DNA of 51,855 nt from Temnopleurus reevesii (taxonomy: Eukaryota; Echinodermata; Echinoidea; Temnopleuroida; Temnopleuridae). A program made the translations under genes and the position numbers. The stretch is taken from the NCBI GenBank assembly GCA_036244855.1, contig BQKZ01001319.1:50597-102451 (forward strand), given 5' to 3'. A model generated the notes under the pieces. It searched no databases and was not told where the DNA came from. It saw nothing but the letters and a program-made list of their open reading frames with translations. Positions within the stretch are counted from its first letter, which is position 1, and the number at the start of each line of letters is the position of its first letter. This document shows, piece by piece, positions 41,001 to 45,233 of this stretch.

Positions 41001-44000
41001 CAGGAACTTTTAAAAATAAGTCATTCACCCTGGGCGCACTGACAAGTGCTATATAGATCACAGGATTGCGCAAAATATCTTCGCTATCAATATTGCACAA
41101 TGTAAAACTATCCTACTTACATCATAATAAACATATAAGTTTCTTAACGCCCAATTTATTAAGTGTATTTTCACACTGGCCTAAAGGGCAAAAAATTATT
41201 TCTGTAAGTGGTCTGGGCTATGATGGAAAAACAAATATGCTAACTCTTACAGATATTCAATTGATTTGAGAAGGTTGGATTCTCATTTTTATGCTTTCCA
41301 TATCATATTAGGGACACAGATAATTGGCACCAGTACTAAGTAAACAAACCTCTCTACACACTTATTTTTTTTCCAATGCTGAATGTAATTTTCCCATGTG
41401 AACATTACATATATGTACATGCACTATATACATACAGTATACTAGTACTAGTACATGAATATTTAAAATTAAGAAATTTTAAACTTTGAAAATATCACAT
41501 GACTGAAATGGATACATTCTCTTAAATTTAAATTAATTCTCAGTAAAATCAAATTATTTGAACTTTGGAAATATCCTTTATCAATTTCTAAATGTATGCC
41601 AATATTATTATATAATTCAAGCAATACAGGTATGCAACTTTCGCATTAATAAAGTTTCACTCTACTGTCTTATCCCTTCCCATCTTACTTTTTTCATTTA
41701 AACAACAATCACCCTTCCCGTGATACATTTGAATATTATGATCATCTAATCTACTCAGATTCTTAATTGTAACAGAATTTGCAATCTGGCCCCTTTGGCC
41801 ATATCCTACTGATTAAACTGCTCTTAACAAAATAAATAAAAATAAGAAAAAATCTTTGCAATTATAAACTTTCATATATCATACGATATACAGTATTGAT
41901 CGAAATAATGTGAACAGATTCCCACCATGTCCCACCAAGGCCTATGTAAAACGCATGCATTTTCGTGGGACATGGTGTCCCACTGTTCACATTATTTCGA
42001 TCAATACTGTACTTACTGGTAACCTTCATCATATCACAATAAAAGTACATTGCAAGAAAAACACATACAAGCATCTCAAACAAATCCAATTTGTATACAG
42101 AGTAATGTGTGGCTGTCTTCATTGGTTATTTATAGACTGATAATCTTTGTGATCAGTACATCAAATGGTGACTCATTGCAAGTGTGTGTAATACTCAGCA
42201 CAATAACAACATTGCAAGTCTAGTGACTTTGCTACAAATAAAGTGGATTCACTTGAGTTCGGAACAGAAATAAGAATTTATGTCCATGATCTTGACTTTT
42301 TCCCCTTTGTAACACAACTTTAGTATAGACAAAGTATTTATATCTACAGTGTAGTGTAAATGGTTCTAGTCATTTATATATAATTTTATCTGTTAACTGT
42401 TCAGTTGCACAATCAATTACAAATACAGGATGAATATCAACAATGTAAATTTTGAAAAGTCCAATTGTGGGCAAATGAAATGAATGAAAAGTAAACATTC
42501 ATACAATTTATGATCACTTGAATAGTATGTGTAGACTACAAGTATAAGAAATAATAACTCTCCTGTCATTATCATAAAAAGGTGGAAATTACCACACTAA
42601 GGATATGAATCATGCTGTGACATGAACTGAATTTCCTTACTACAAATATGTTGTGTGTTATTGAATGTCTAAAGCTTTGGTATTCAATTCATGATACATG
42701 TTTAACGTTCTACGCATTCTCTATACAAAACGATTATCTGGAATGATGCAAAGTAAAAAGTACAGTATTTGTCTTCCCATTTTCAATAAATTTGATGGCA
42801 CAAGAAATAAACGCTTTTTTGAATAAAGCCTTTTTTACCTTGTGAAAGTTTGAATTATCTTAACGTCAATCTATTCTTTTGCTTTTTTGTTATTGTTGAG
42901 GATAGCTGATGTGGTTATGCATTTTTTAAACAAAATATCTCATACACAGTGCGTAGTTTTCAAACAGAACAATGTTGATGTAACTACAAACTTCCGACTG
43001 TAATGAAATCCAATAAAATCTACCTGACACATAGATCAACAAAATGCTCAACTTTTCAAATTAAAGTATACACTTTAGTTTGGTCGTATTTAAAAAAAAA
43101 TGATGACAAGGAATTCATTGCAAGAGAAGACAACGAAATGATTTGTCTTCCGCTTAATAACAGTTTTTACTTTTACGTTCATCAAGAATTATTTCATGAT
43201 ATTCCTTAGTCAGAACAGGTATTCTCAAGCAATCAAAATTTCAATAAACATTACAATAATCTTAAATGGACTCGCAAGCACGTCATAATTTGCTAATTGT
43301 TCTTAACCACAAAGAGTTAAAGGTGCAGTCACACCAGCCGAGCGGAGCTGTAGCGGTCCATTAGCGGTAGGGATTTAGTCTGCAAGGACAGACCCTAGGC
43401 TTTCGGTGTCGGCAAATAATTTAGGGTTCAAAGGGTTAAGAGACAGTTTTGTCTTACCTTGCCATAGTTCCAAGATTTGATTCCTTGTAGCTCTGACAGG
43501 AGATCATTGCTTGTTTTTAGCCTCTCTATCAGAGCCTGACAGTCAAACGGCTGAAAATATATAGATGAACAGAATACTTTTTGGCAAGTTGGCTTGAAAC
43601 ATTTACAATATTTCTTAAAGTTGCTTAATAAAATCAAAATACATTGCTATAAATGCAGACCTGTGACTTAATTGAGAAATTAAAAAAATGAATTACAAAT
43701 TTAATTTCCCATATGCATAGTAAAAATGATAATGAATTTAAAGATAGCCAATTTTAAAAAATAACATGCTAAGTCTGAACTCCCTGTTTCACATTCTTTG
43801 ACAATTTTATTTCAGACATAATATCAAATATTCATTATATTTCACTGCATCTGCTGAGGCGATCAAGGAAGGAAAAAATGAAATGCCTATTTGAGAAAAA
43901 GCACAAAATAAAGACATGAGAGCAGATGAACATACTGCAGAAAAAATTATAGAATCTTGAAACATGTTCAAAATAATGAAATACATTGTAGCTTACCACT

Positions 44001-44041
44001 TCAGATGTGCTTTTCTTCAATTTACTCCTGTCAATCTTCAT
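470..44041 (-). CDS. HUWE1: HUWE1-like HECT E3 ubiquitin ligase, N-terminal part (spliced, partial)
   Basis: This is a giant E3 ubiquitin ligase of the HUWE1/Mule/ARF-BP1 family. In known members it forms a ring of armadillo-like repeats around substrates and uses a C-terminal HECT domain to ubiquitinate proteins such as p53, MCL1 and histones. I assembled about 54 minus-strand coding exons with GT/AG boundaries and consistent phase, giving about 2,630 codons. Domains in order, by approximate residue: start and DUF908 side 1-360, DUF913 side 360-860, conserved helical region 940-1390, UBA 1389-1425, UIM 1426-1452, Glu/Lys-rich stretch 1453-1480, WWE 1659-1714, BH3-like motif near 2060, acidic tract 2400-2600. 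The start [10 protein letters not shown] matches the known family start. Human HUWE1 is 4,374 residues, so the UBM region and HECT domain lie beyond the left edge. One exon is cut by an N gap and one appears twice. The family identity is very secure; some small acidic exons are less so. Confidence 0.97.
1123..1336 (-). CDS. HUWE1: HUWE1 exon 53, acidic tract
   Basis: This exon has 214 bases (about residues 2534-2605). It starts with a long Glu/Asp run, then [18 protein letters not shown], and ends IQLDPVFS. It corresponds to the acidic stretch of human HUWE1 that is followed by GSEMELDEDYPD. The acceptor is CTAG and the donor GTAAGC. The exon is built from imperfect GAG/GAA/GAT triplet repeats and so is prone to length variation. 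Confidence 0.93.
1761..1843 (-). CDS. HUWE1: HUWE1 exon 52, acidic/serine linker
   Basis: This exon has 83 bases (about residues 2506-2533). The peptide is Asp/Ser/Glu rich ([20 protein letters not shown]) and resembles the acidic linker before the main acidic tract. The acceptor is CTGCAG and the donor GTAATA. Its phase fits both neighbours. Confidence 0.88.
2281..2680 (-). repeat. Three degenerate tandem copies of HUWE1 exon 51
   Basis: Three head-to-tail units of about 120-142 bp (2281-2399, 2400-2538, 2539-2680) repeat the sequence of exon 51 and its GTTAGT donor. In the nearest copy (2539-2680) the acidic reading frame is still fully open from a GTAG acceptor to the donor. It starts in phase 0, though, while the preceding exon ends in phase 1. 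The next copy has an in-frame stop. They look like exon-derived intronic tandem duplications rather than used exons. Confidence 0.85.
2689..2805 (-). CDS. HUWE1: HUWE1 exon 51, acidic linker (parent of a tandem array)
   Basis: This exon has 117 bases (about residues 2467-2506), [20 protein letters not shown] and onward. The acceptor is GTAG and the donor GTTAGT, phase 1 to phase 1. Degenerate copies of this exon follow it downstream in transcription, at 2281-2680. The similarity to human HUWE1 (a SGEDESQEDVLMDE-like acidic segment) is loose. Confidence 0.85.
3112..3250 (-). CDS. HUWE1: HUWE1 exon 50
   Basis: This exon has 139 bases (about residues 2421-2467). [19 protein letters not shown] matches the ELEDLIDELLERDGG segment of the human protein. 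The acceptor is GTAG and the donor GTAAGT. Confidence 0.93.
3765..3829 (-). CDS. HUWE1: HUWE1 exon 49
   Basis: This is a short 65-base exon (about residues 2399-2420) encoding [19 protein letters not shown]. The acceptor is TTCAG and the donor GTAAGT, with consistent phase. It is a poorly conserved linker, called mainly from splice signals and phase. Confidence 0.82.
5246..5350 (-). CDS. HUWE1: HUWE1 exon 48, glycine-rich linker
   Basis: This exon has 105 bases (about residues 2364-2399). It carries a Gly/Val/Ala low-complexity run ([15 protein letters not shown]) that the human protein lacks at this point, where it has a Ser/Asn/Gln-rich linker. The acceptor is TTCAG and the donor GTCAGA, with phase 1 on both sides. 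Confidence 0.82.
6063..6395 (-). CDS. HUWE1: HUWE1 exon 47
   Basis: This exon has 333 bases (about residues 2253-2364). It is strongly conserved: [20 protein letters not shown] followed by [19 protein letters not shown] is nearly identical to human HUWE1. The acceptor is TTAG and the donor GTTAGT. Confidence 0.97.
6850..7087 (-). CDS. HUWE1: HUWE1 exon 46
   Basis: This exon has 238 bases (about residues 2174-2253). [20 protein letters not shown] and [20 protein letters not shown] match the human FVLDHLLPH and [20 protein letters not shown] segments. The acceptor is CTAG and the donor GTTAGT. Confidence 0.97.
7949..8206 (-). CDS. HUWE1: HUWE1 exon 45
   Basis: This exon has 258 bases (about residues 2088-2173). 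The first half is Ser/Ala rich and divergent. The second half, [20 protein letters not shown] followed by SYSGIAQ and YTAGQT, matches the human [20 protein letters not shown] helix pair. Confidence 0.96.
8613..8878 (-). CDS. HUWE1: HUWE1 exon 44, with BH3-like motif
   Basis: This exon has 266 bases (about residues 1999-2087). A Pro/Ala/Ser-rich low-complexity half is followed by [15 protein letters not shown] at 8682-8725. That segment aligns with the human HUWE1 BH3 motif (LLQDMGDDVYQQY), the part reported to bind MCL1. The key L-x-x-x-G-D pattern is kept. The acceptor is ACAG and the donor GTGAGA. Confidence 0.93.
9553..9714 (-). CDS. HUWE1: HUWE1 exon 43
   Basis: This exon has 162 bases (about residues 1945-1999). 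[19 protein letters not shown] matches the human [20 protein letters not shown] segment. The acceptor is TTAG and the donor GTAACC. Confidence 0.95.
10344..10530 (-). CDS. HUWE1: HUWE1 exon 42
   Basis: This exon has 187 bases (about residues 1883-1945). [20 protein letters not shown] followed by ACRDQELF and LKIALPPA matches human [21 protein letters not shown]. The acceptor is TGCAG and the donor GTAGGT. Confidence 0.95.
10937..11177 (-). CDS. HUWE1: HUWE1 exon 41
   Basis: This exon has 241 bases (about residues 1802-1882). [20 protein letters not shown] followed by [12 protein letters not shown] and LLLRHVFEE matches human HUWE1 closely. The acceptor is CACAG and the donor GTAAGT. Confidence 0.97.
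11641..11743 (-). CDS. HUWE1: HUWE1 exon 40
   Basis: This exon has 103 bases (about residues 1768-1802), a polar segment ending [12 protein letters not shown] that aligns to human IQGLTEDMVTVLIRACV. The acceptor is TTAG and the donor GTAAGC. Confidence 0.93.
12139..12298 (-). CDS. HUWE1: HUWE1 exon 39, charged linker after WWE
   Basis: This exon has 160 bases (about residues 1715-1768). It begins [20 protein letters not shown], matching human VNEETGNRRPVMLTL. It then becomes a Lys/Asp/Glu-rich linker. The acceptor is CCAG and the donor GTAATT. Confidence 0.95.
12889..13056 (-). CDS. HUWE1: HUWE1 exon 38, WWE domain
   Basis: This exon has 168 bases (about residues 1659-1714) and encodes most of a WWE domain. 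WWE domains in E3 ligases bind poly-ADP-ribose or mediate protein contacts. Seen here: [17 protein letters not shown], then [15 protein letters not shown] and [13 protein letters not shown]. The conserved Trp pair and RRRY strand line up with the human NWRWFDDRSGRWCSYS domain. Confidence 0.97.
13100..13560 (+). pseudogene. Decayed CR1/L2-type LINE 3' end
   Basis: Plus-strand translation with frameshifts gives the typical C-terminal end of an L2/CR1-type reverse transcriptase [22 protein letters not shown] then SLLKTHLFI and a stop near 13380. A 3' tail with a GCGCTTTGAA-like motif and an (ATT)n run ends near 13555. It lies in a HUWE1 intron on the opposite strand. The upstream half of the fragment is too degraded to bound exactly. 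Confidence 0.75.
13916..13994 (-). CDS. HUWE1: HUWE1 exon 37
   Basis: This exon has 79 bases (about residues 1632-1658). [20 protein letters not shown] matches human [20 protein letters not shown]. The acceptor is ACAG and the donor GTAAAA. Confidence 0.96.
14017..14515. repeat. Duplicated intronic block around an N gap
   Basis: Bases 14017-14196 and 14339-14515 are direct copies, about 95% identical, of the same intron sequence. The second copy begins at the base after a single N (14338). This looks like two haplotypes laid end to end across a hidden gap rather than a true tandem duplication. Confidence 0.75.
14956..15074 (-). CDS. HUWE1: HUWE1 exon 36
   Basis: This exon has 119 bases (about residues 1593-1632). 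[20 protein letters not shown] and onward corresponds to the helical segment [20 protein letters not shown] of human HUWE1, with moderate similarity. The acceptor is TGTAG and the donor GTATGA. Confidence 0.93.
15672..15812 (-). CDS. HUWE1: HUWE1 exon 35
   Basis: This exon has 141 bases (about residues 1546-1592). It ends [11 protein letters not shown], matching human TRILLLTLLFEELK. The acceptor is ACAG and the donor GTTAGT. Confidence 0.93.
16271..16352 (-). CDS. HUWE1: HUWE1 exon 34
   Basis: This exon has 82 bases (about residues 1518-1545). [20 protein letters not shown] matches human [20 protein letters not shown]. The acceptor is CACAG and the donor GTAAGA. Confidence 0.96.
16785..16981 (-). 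CDS. HUWE1: HUWE1 exon 33, Glu/Lys-rich helix
   Basis: This exon has 197 bases (about residues 1453-1518). It opens with about 35 residues of Glu/Lys/Arg, probably a single charged helix. Then comes [20 protein letters not shown], matching human [20 protein letters not shown]. Human HUWE1 also has a charged KEEEERKAREKQEEEE stretch after the UIM. Confidence 0.96.
17203..17283 (-). CDS. HUWE1: HUWE1 exon 32, ubiquitin-interacting motif
   Basis: This exon has 81 bases (about residues 1426-1452). [20 protein letters not shown] is a textbook UIM: an acidic start, then the A-x-x-x-S core that binds the ubiquitin Ile44 patch. It aligns with human MSEEDQMMRAIAMSLGQ. The acceptor is ACAG and the donor GTAAGA. 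Confidence 0.97.
17811..17921 (-). CDS. HUWE1: HUWE1 exon 31, UBA domain
   Basis: This exon has 111 bases (about residues 1389-1425) holding nearly the whole UBA domain. [18 protein letters not shown] carries the MGF/Y loop, and [14 protein letters not shown] is its third helix. Human has LMDMGFTREHAMEALLNTS. UBA domains bind ubiquitin. The UBA exon sits one intron before the UIM exon, as in human. Confidence 0.97.
18161..18484 (-). CDS. HUWE1: HUWE1 exon 30
   Basis: This exon has 324 bases (about residues 1281-1388). [20 protein letters not shown] followed by [11 protein letters not shown] matches human [32 protein letters not shown]. A Ser/Gly-rich linker then leads into the UBA exon. Confidence 0.97.
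18914..19071 (-). CDS. HUWE1: HUWE1 exon 29
   Basis: This exon has 158 bases (about residues 1228-1280). [20 protein letters not shown] followed by [12 protein letters not shown] matches human [20 protein letters not shown]. The acceptor is CCAG and the donor GTATGA. Confidence 0.97.
19640..19713 (-). CDS. HUWE1: HUWE1 exon 28
   Basis: This exon has 74 bases (about residues 1203-1228). [20 protein letters not shown] matches human [20 protein letters not shown]. The acceptor is GCAG and the donor GTAAGA. Confidence 0.96.
19828..19981. mobile_element. Small TA-flanked TIR element, pogo/Tigger-like ends
   Basis: This element is about 154 bp. Its ends read CAGTGAACCTTGCCTAAG and, on the other strand, TAGTCAATCTTGCCCAAG, and TA lies on each side. 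The TIR and TA target site fit a non-autonomous pogo/Tigger-type MITE. Related ends occur at about 28563-28640 and 29724-29880. Confidence 0.6.
20201..20323 (-). CDS. HUWE1: HUWE1 exon 27
   Basis: This exon has 123 bases (about residues 1162-1203). [20 protein letters not shown] matches human [20 protein letters not shown] almost exactly. The acceptor is CCCAG and the donor GTAAGT. Confidence 0.98.
20557..21437. mobile_element. Minisatellite-bearing TIR element with DR1 motifs
   Basis: This element is about 880 bp. Its ends are inverted: TTTATGCCTCCGCC on the left, and the reverse complement of TTTATGCCTCTGCC on the right. Inside are four to five tandem units of about 160 bp. Each holds TGACCTTTGACC-type repeats, a conserved GCGGTTCTGAACTTATTGCG block and a GATTTTTTAC block. 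The right end has a GGACGGACGG-type stretch. A fragment of the same family fills 1-178, and a short remnant lies at 25536-25577. Confidence 0.75.
21471..22129 (-). CDS. HUWE1: HUWE1 exon 26, largest exon
   Basis: This exon has 659 bases (about residues 943-1162). [58 protein letters not shown] and [16 protein letters not shown] all match human HUWE1 in order. The middle is a Ser/Ala/Asp-rich linker with MEVDD, the equivalent of human METDE. Confidence 0.98.
22558..22803 (-). CDS. HUWE1: HUWE1 exon 25
   Basis: This exon has 246 bases (about residues 861-942). [38 protein letters not shown] and [16 protein letters not shown] match the human protein in order. The acceptor is GTAG and the donor GTAGGA. 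Confidence 0.98.
23306..23482 (-). CDS. HUWE1: HUWE1 exon 24
   Basis: This exon has 177 bases (about residues 802-860). [20 protein letters not shown] and [20 protein letters not shown] match human HUWE1 closely. The acceptor is TTCAG and the donor GTAAGT. Confidence 0.98.
23902..23959 (-). CDS. HUWE1: HUWE1 exon 23
   Basis: This is a short 58-base exon (about residues 782-801). [11 protein letters not shown] matches human [17 protein letters not shown]. The acceptor is GTAG and the donor GTAAGT. Confidence 0.95.
24864..25066 (-). CDS. HUWE1: HUWE1 exon 22
   Basis: This exon has 203 bases (about residues 715-782). [20 protein letters not shown] and [11 protein letters not shown] match human LEEICNLGRDPKYICQKPS and SSEDEEEEE. 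The acceptor is TTAG and the donor GTAAGT. Confidence 0.96.
25372..25463 (-). CDS. HUWE1: HUWE1 exon 21
   Basis: This exon has 92 bases (about residues 684-714). [20 protein letters not shown] matches human [20 protein letters not shown]. The acceptor is TGCAG and the donor GTCAGT, slightly off consensus. Confidence 0.97.
25536..25577. mobile_element. Remnant of the ATGCCTC-type repeat end
   Basis: AATGCCTCAGGTACCACC followed by GTGGTGGCAATAGCATAA is a degenerate version of the inverted right end seen at 1-178 and 21400-21437. No body of the element is present. Confidence 0.5.
25974..26151 (-). CDS. HUWE1: HUWE1 exon 20
   Basis: This exon has 178 bases (about residues 625-684). [20 protein letters not shown] and [20 protein letters not shown] match human [20 protein letters not shown] and [20 protein letters not shown]. 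The acceptor is GTAG and the donor GTGAGA. Confidence 0.98.
26781..26887 (-). CDS. HUWE1: HUWE1 exon 19
   Basis: This exon has 107 bases (about residues 589-624). [20 protein letters not shown] followed by LHALLIKD is nearly identical to human HUWE1. The acceptor is ACAG and the donor GTGAGT. Confidence 0.98.
26928..26999 (-). mobile_element. CR1/L2-type LINE 3' tail
   Basis: On the minus strand, GCGCCTTGAGCATCAAG leads to a GCGCATTATAAATTGC motif and an (ATT)n tail. This is the usual terminus of CR1/L2-like LINEs. A related copy on the plus strand lies at 39350-39426. Confidence 0.6.
27475..27555 (-). CDS. HUWE1: HUWE1 exon 18
   Basis: This exon has 81 bases (about residues 562-589). [20 protein letters not shown] matches human [20 protein letters not shown]. 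The acceptor is ATAG and the donor GTAAGC. Confidence 0.98.
28200..28301 (-). CDS. HUWE1: HUWE1 exon 17, second copy
   Basis: This 102-base copy of exon 17 encodes the same peptide ([20 protein letters not shown]) with intact CTGCTG-side acceptor and GTATGT donor. It differs from the other copy only at two third positions, both serine codons. It probably comes from the other haplotype; if real it would be a tandem or mutually exclusive exon. Confidence 0.7.
29375..29476 (-). CDS. HUWE1: HUWE1 exon 17
   Basis: This exon has 102 bases (about residues 528-562). [20 protein letters not shown] followed by [11 protein letters not shown] matches human [31 protein letters not shown]. This copy is contiguous with exon 16. 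The acceptor is ATAG and the donor GTATGT. Confidence 0.95.
30043..30265 (-). CDS. HUWE1: HUWE1 exon 16
   Basis: This exon has 223 bases (about residues 454-528). [20 protein letters not shown] matches human [20 protein letters not shown]. A Ser/Asp-rich linker with METD follows. The acceptor is TGCAG and the donor GTATGT. Confidence 0.97.
30716..30817 (-). CDS. HUWE1: HUWE1 exon 15
   Basis: This exon has 102 bases (about residues 420-453). [20 protein letters not shown] is identical to human at this stretch. The acceptor is GCAG and the donor GTATCG. Confidence 0.98.
31271..31359 (-). CDS. HUWE1: HUWE1 exon 14
   Basis: This exon has 89 bases (about residues 390-419). [20 protein letters not shown] matches human [20 protein letters not shown]. 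The acceptor is ACAG and the donor GTAAGT. Confidence 0.98.
32016..32096 (-). CDS. HUWE1: HUWE1 exon 13
   Basis: This exon has 81 bases (about residues 363-390). [20 protein letters not shown] matches human [20 protein letters not shown]. The acceptor is ACAG and the donor GTAAGG. Confidence 0.97.
32186..32861. mobile_element. TIR element with TTGGTG repeats and a CRE palindrome
   Basis: This stretch of about 675 bp is bounded by inverted TATATTGGGTGACTT and AAGTCACCCAGTATA ends. The inside has scattered GGTGTTGGTGTT motifs, including a short (TTGGTG)n run near 32455. A CpG-rich part at 32700-32850 holds the 16-bp palindrome CGAGTGACGTCACTCG at 32741-32756. No ORF of note. It is probably a non-autonomous DNA transposon in a HUWE1 intron. 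Confidence 0.6.
33017..33105 (-). CDS. HUWE1: HUWE1 exon 12
   Basis: This exon has 89 bases (about residues 333-363). [20 protein letters not shown] matches human [20 protein letters not shown]. The acceptor is GGCAG and the donor GTAAGT. Confidence 0.98.
33473..33534 (-). CDS. HUWE1: HUWE1 exon 11
   Basis: This exon has 62 bases (about residues 313-333, not counting residues lost in the gap before it). [20 protein letters not shown] matches human [20 protein letters not shown]. The acceptor is ACAG and the donor GTAAGT. Confidence 0.97.
34085..34954. repeat. Tandem repeat with tRNA-like B box, ending at an N gap
   Basis: There are two long copies (about 34095-34370 and 34490-34775) and a third, partial one (34921-34954). 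Each long copy carries, on the minus strand, GAGTTCGAATCCC or a close variant. This is a good RNA polymerase III B box, so a tRNA-derived SINE is likely. A TCAGCTACAACATA... AGCTGGGCGAAAATCG block repeats in all three. The third copy runs into the N at 34955. Confidence 0.6.
34956..35033 (-). CDS. HUWE1: HUWE1 exon 10, truncated by an assembly gap
   Basis: The minus-strand sequence after a TTGCAG acceptor encodes [20 protein letters not shown] followed by ELVDVL. It matches human [37 protein letters not shown]. The sequence stops at a single N (34955) and unrelated repeat follows. About 11 residues and the donor site are missing. This is the only exon in the gene without a visible donor. Confidence 0.93.
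35452..35551 (-). CDS. HUWE1: HUWE1 exon 9
   Basis: This exon has 100 bases (about residues 254-287). [20 protein letters not shown] matches human [20 protein letters not shown], followed by [11 protein letters not shown]. The acceptor is ATAG and the donor GTATGT. Confidence 0.98.
35874..35942 (-). CDS. HUWE1: HUWE1 exon 8
   Basis: This exon has 69 bases (about residues 231-253). [17 protein letters not shown] aligns with human EIMESLTKMYSIPKDKQ. The acceptor is CCAG and the donor GTGAGT. Confidence 0.93.
36163..37078. mobile_element. TIR element with CCAAG target-site duplication
   Basis: The left end GCCCGTATTCCGATTGCG and the right end (reverse strand GCCCGTATTCCGATAGCG) continue as inverted repeats through a GTTTAACTTAACCCT block, about 36 bp in all. 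CCAAG flanks both sides (36158-36162 and 37079-37083). The interior contains 210 N (36270-36479), an AT-rich core and poly-G/poly-C tracts. No coding capacity is visible outside the gap. Confidence 0.75.
36270..36479. other. Assembly gap (210 N)
   Basis: An unsequenced stretch inside the TIR element at 36163-37078, within a HUWE1 intron. Nothing can be said about its content. Confidence 0.99.
37322..37369 (-). CDS. HUWE1: HUWE1 exon 7
   Basis: This is a short 48-base exon (about residues 215-230). [16 protein letters not shown] aligns with human TTSNTLHYIHIEQLDK. The acceptor is GTAG and the donor GTAAGT. Confidence 0.9.
37813..37893 (-). CDS. HUWE1: HUWE1 exon 6
   Basis: This exon has 81 bases (about residues 188-214). 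[20 protein letters not shown] matches human [20 protein letters not shown]. The acceptor is CTAG and the donor GTAATT. Confidence 0.97.
38010..38160. repeat. (CAT)n/(CGT)n microsatellite
   Basis: About 150 bases of imperfect CAT, CGT and CAC triplets lie in the intron between exons 5 and 6. The stretch translates to long His, Asp or Met runs in some frames, but it lies outside the spliced exons. Confidence 0.95.
38349..38490 (-). CDS. HUWE1: HUWE1 exon 5
   Basis: This exon has 142 bases (about residues 140-187). [18 protein letters not shown] is identical to human. The upstream [20 protein letters not shown] aligns with human [20 protein letters not shown]. The acceptor is ACAG and the donor GTAACA. 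Confidence 0.98.
39022..39095 (-). CDS. HUWE1: HUWE1 exon 4
   Basis: This exon has 74 bases (about residues 116-140). [20 protein letters not shown] matches human [20 protein letters not shown]. The acceptor is CACAG and the donor GTAAAA. Confidence 0.98.
39350..39426 (+). mobile_element. CR1/L2-type LINE 3' tail
   Basis: TATAAAGTGCCTTGAGCA leads to a CACTACATAAATTGCATC motif and an ATT-rich tail. It is the same family as the minus-strand tail at 26928-26999. Confidence 0.6.
39555..39761 (-). CDS. HUWE1: HUWE1 exon 3
   Basis: This exon has 207 bases (about residues 47-115). [20 protein letters not shown] and [19 protein letters not shown] match human [20 protein letters not shown] and [19 protein letters not shown]. 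The acceptor is GAAG and the donor GTAAGG. Confidence 0.98.
39762..43457. other. HUWE1 intron 2 (about 3.7 kb)
   Basis: AT-rich intron with one clear feature, the small TA-flanked MITE at 41891-42009. A GTGCAGTCACACCAGCCG stretch near 43323 resembles the edge of another repeat but has no partner that I can see. No other gene-like ORF is present. Confidence 0.85.
41891..42009. mobile_element. Tc1/mariner-like MITE, 119 bp
   Basis: Perfect inverted ends start CAGTATTGATCGAAATAA and extend through GTGAACAG (about 27 bp). They are flanked on both sides by TA (41889-41890 and 42010-42011), the target of Tc1/mariner elements. Inside are further inverted CACCATGTCCCAC and GTGGGACATGGTG blocks. The transcript would fold into a hairpin. 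Confidence 0.85.
43458..43550 (-). CDS. HUWE1: HUWE1 exon 2
   Basis: This exon has 93 bases (about residues 16-46). [20 protein letters not shown] followed by SWNYGK matches human [28 protein letters not shown]. The acceptor is TTCAG and the donor GTAAGA. Confidence 0.98.
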
Positions 44042-44076
44042 GATGACTCTTTCTTGTTTGATACCAAATCAGGAAA
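43997..44076 (-). CDS. HUWE1: HUWE1 exon 1 (coding), start codon
   Basis: The ATG at 44041-44039 opens [15 protein letters not shown], the equivalent of human MKVDRTKLKKTPTEA, and a GTAAGC donor follows. The exon begins at 44076 after a CTACCTAG acceptor, so 35 bases of it are 5' UTR. The acceptor implies at least one upstream non-coding exon. The start choice is supported by homology. Confidence 0.97.
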
Positions 44077-44639
44077 CTAGGTAGATAAAATGTGAAGTAA
44101 GACAGCATATCAAAATGATGCAGATATAAAGAGTTCACTTTTTTTCTTCTCCTCCCCCCCCCCCCCCTCTTTTTTTAAATATTTTTTTAAAATTTTTATA
44201 TAGGTTATCATTCTGCTTTGCAATATTGTGTGTTTTTGTCATGTACGTCTGGTTTCCTTTGCAAACCTGTGTGGTTGTGGGGTTGATAGGTGAAACTCAA
44301 CCAATACTGTACCTTTCATGAGCCCTAATGATAAATGCAAAGAAGTCTTGGCGAACAGAGATTTTGTGACTGAATGCTTAATATGGATGCTTATTTTAGT
44401 CCTGATTAATACGTGTAAATGTTGATCTCATATAAAAGAGTCTCGACCATGCATGTTAATACAAATTGTGGTCTCGCAAACCAAATCATGGGCTGGAGAT
44501 AAATAAGATTTAATTGTTGTTGAAATTTTGATAGATCTTGCAACTGGATTCTCACAAGAATTCACAAACAGTCAATGATTTATACTCGGACTTGCCCATT
44601 ACTTGCCCATTTGGGTAAGTGACAATTCCATTTAATAAT

Positions 44640-44681
44640 AATAATATTAATACTAATACTACTACATGTAATAATAATAAC

Positions 44682-44726
<45 letters not shown>

Positions 44727-44730
44727 TGAC
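44640..44730. repeat. (AAT)n microsatellite
   Basis: About 90 bases of ATA/AAT triplets with scattered ACT. It could be the tail of a LINE (the next bases read TTGACAGCCTTTGAAACACG), but the body is not recognisable. Confidence 0.85.
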
Positions 44731-45233
44731 AGCCTTTGAAACACGCTTATCACAAATTATGTCCCTAAACGAGGAAATAAAGAGCAAGAGGAAGAAAGTT
44801 CAACAAAGAATTTTGTACAATTTATAATAAAACAACAGTTTGCACATATGTGTATTCTACATTGTGTGAAGGAGCCCGATGGCTCAATTTTGTTGCCCCG
44901 GGCATTCAGGTAAGTGGGTTTGTATTTCAGTAGGTAGATTCTACAGACGAGGGTACACATTATTGTGACTCCATCCCCACATTATAATTTTTTTTTTCTT
45001 TCTTTCTTTTTTTTTTGGGGGGGGGGATAAATATGCACAGACTTCCGAAAAAAAAATGTGATGCTTCATTCAGTTATACTGAAAATATGATTGTAATAGT
45101 AGCAATTTCACAATGAACAAAGTTGATGATTGTGAAATTTTAAGTTTCTGGTTGTTGTCATACAAATAACCTTTCTCAAATATAGATTGAGATCTATATT
45201 GCTTCTTCCCTAGAGCTATCAGACTTTGGAATT

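Noticed and set aside
43320..43436. Possible MITE edge (GTGCAGTCACACCAGCCG)
   Set aside because: No matching inverted end or duplication was found nearby.
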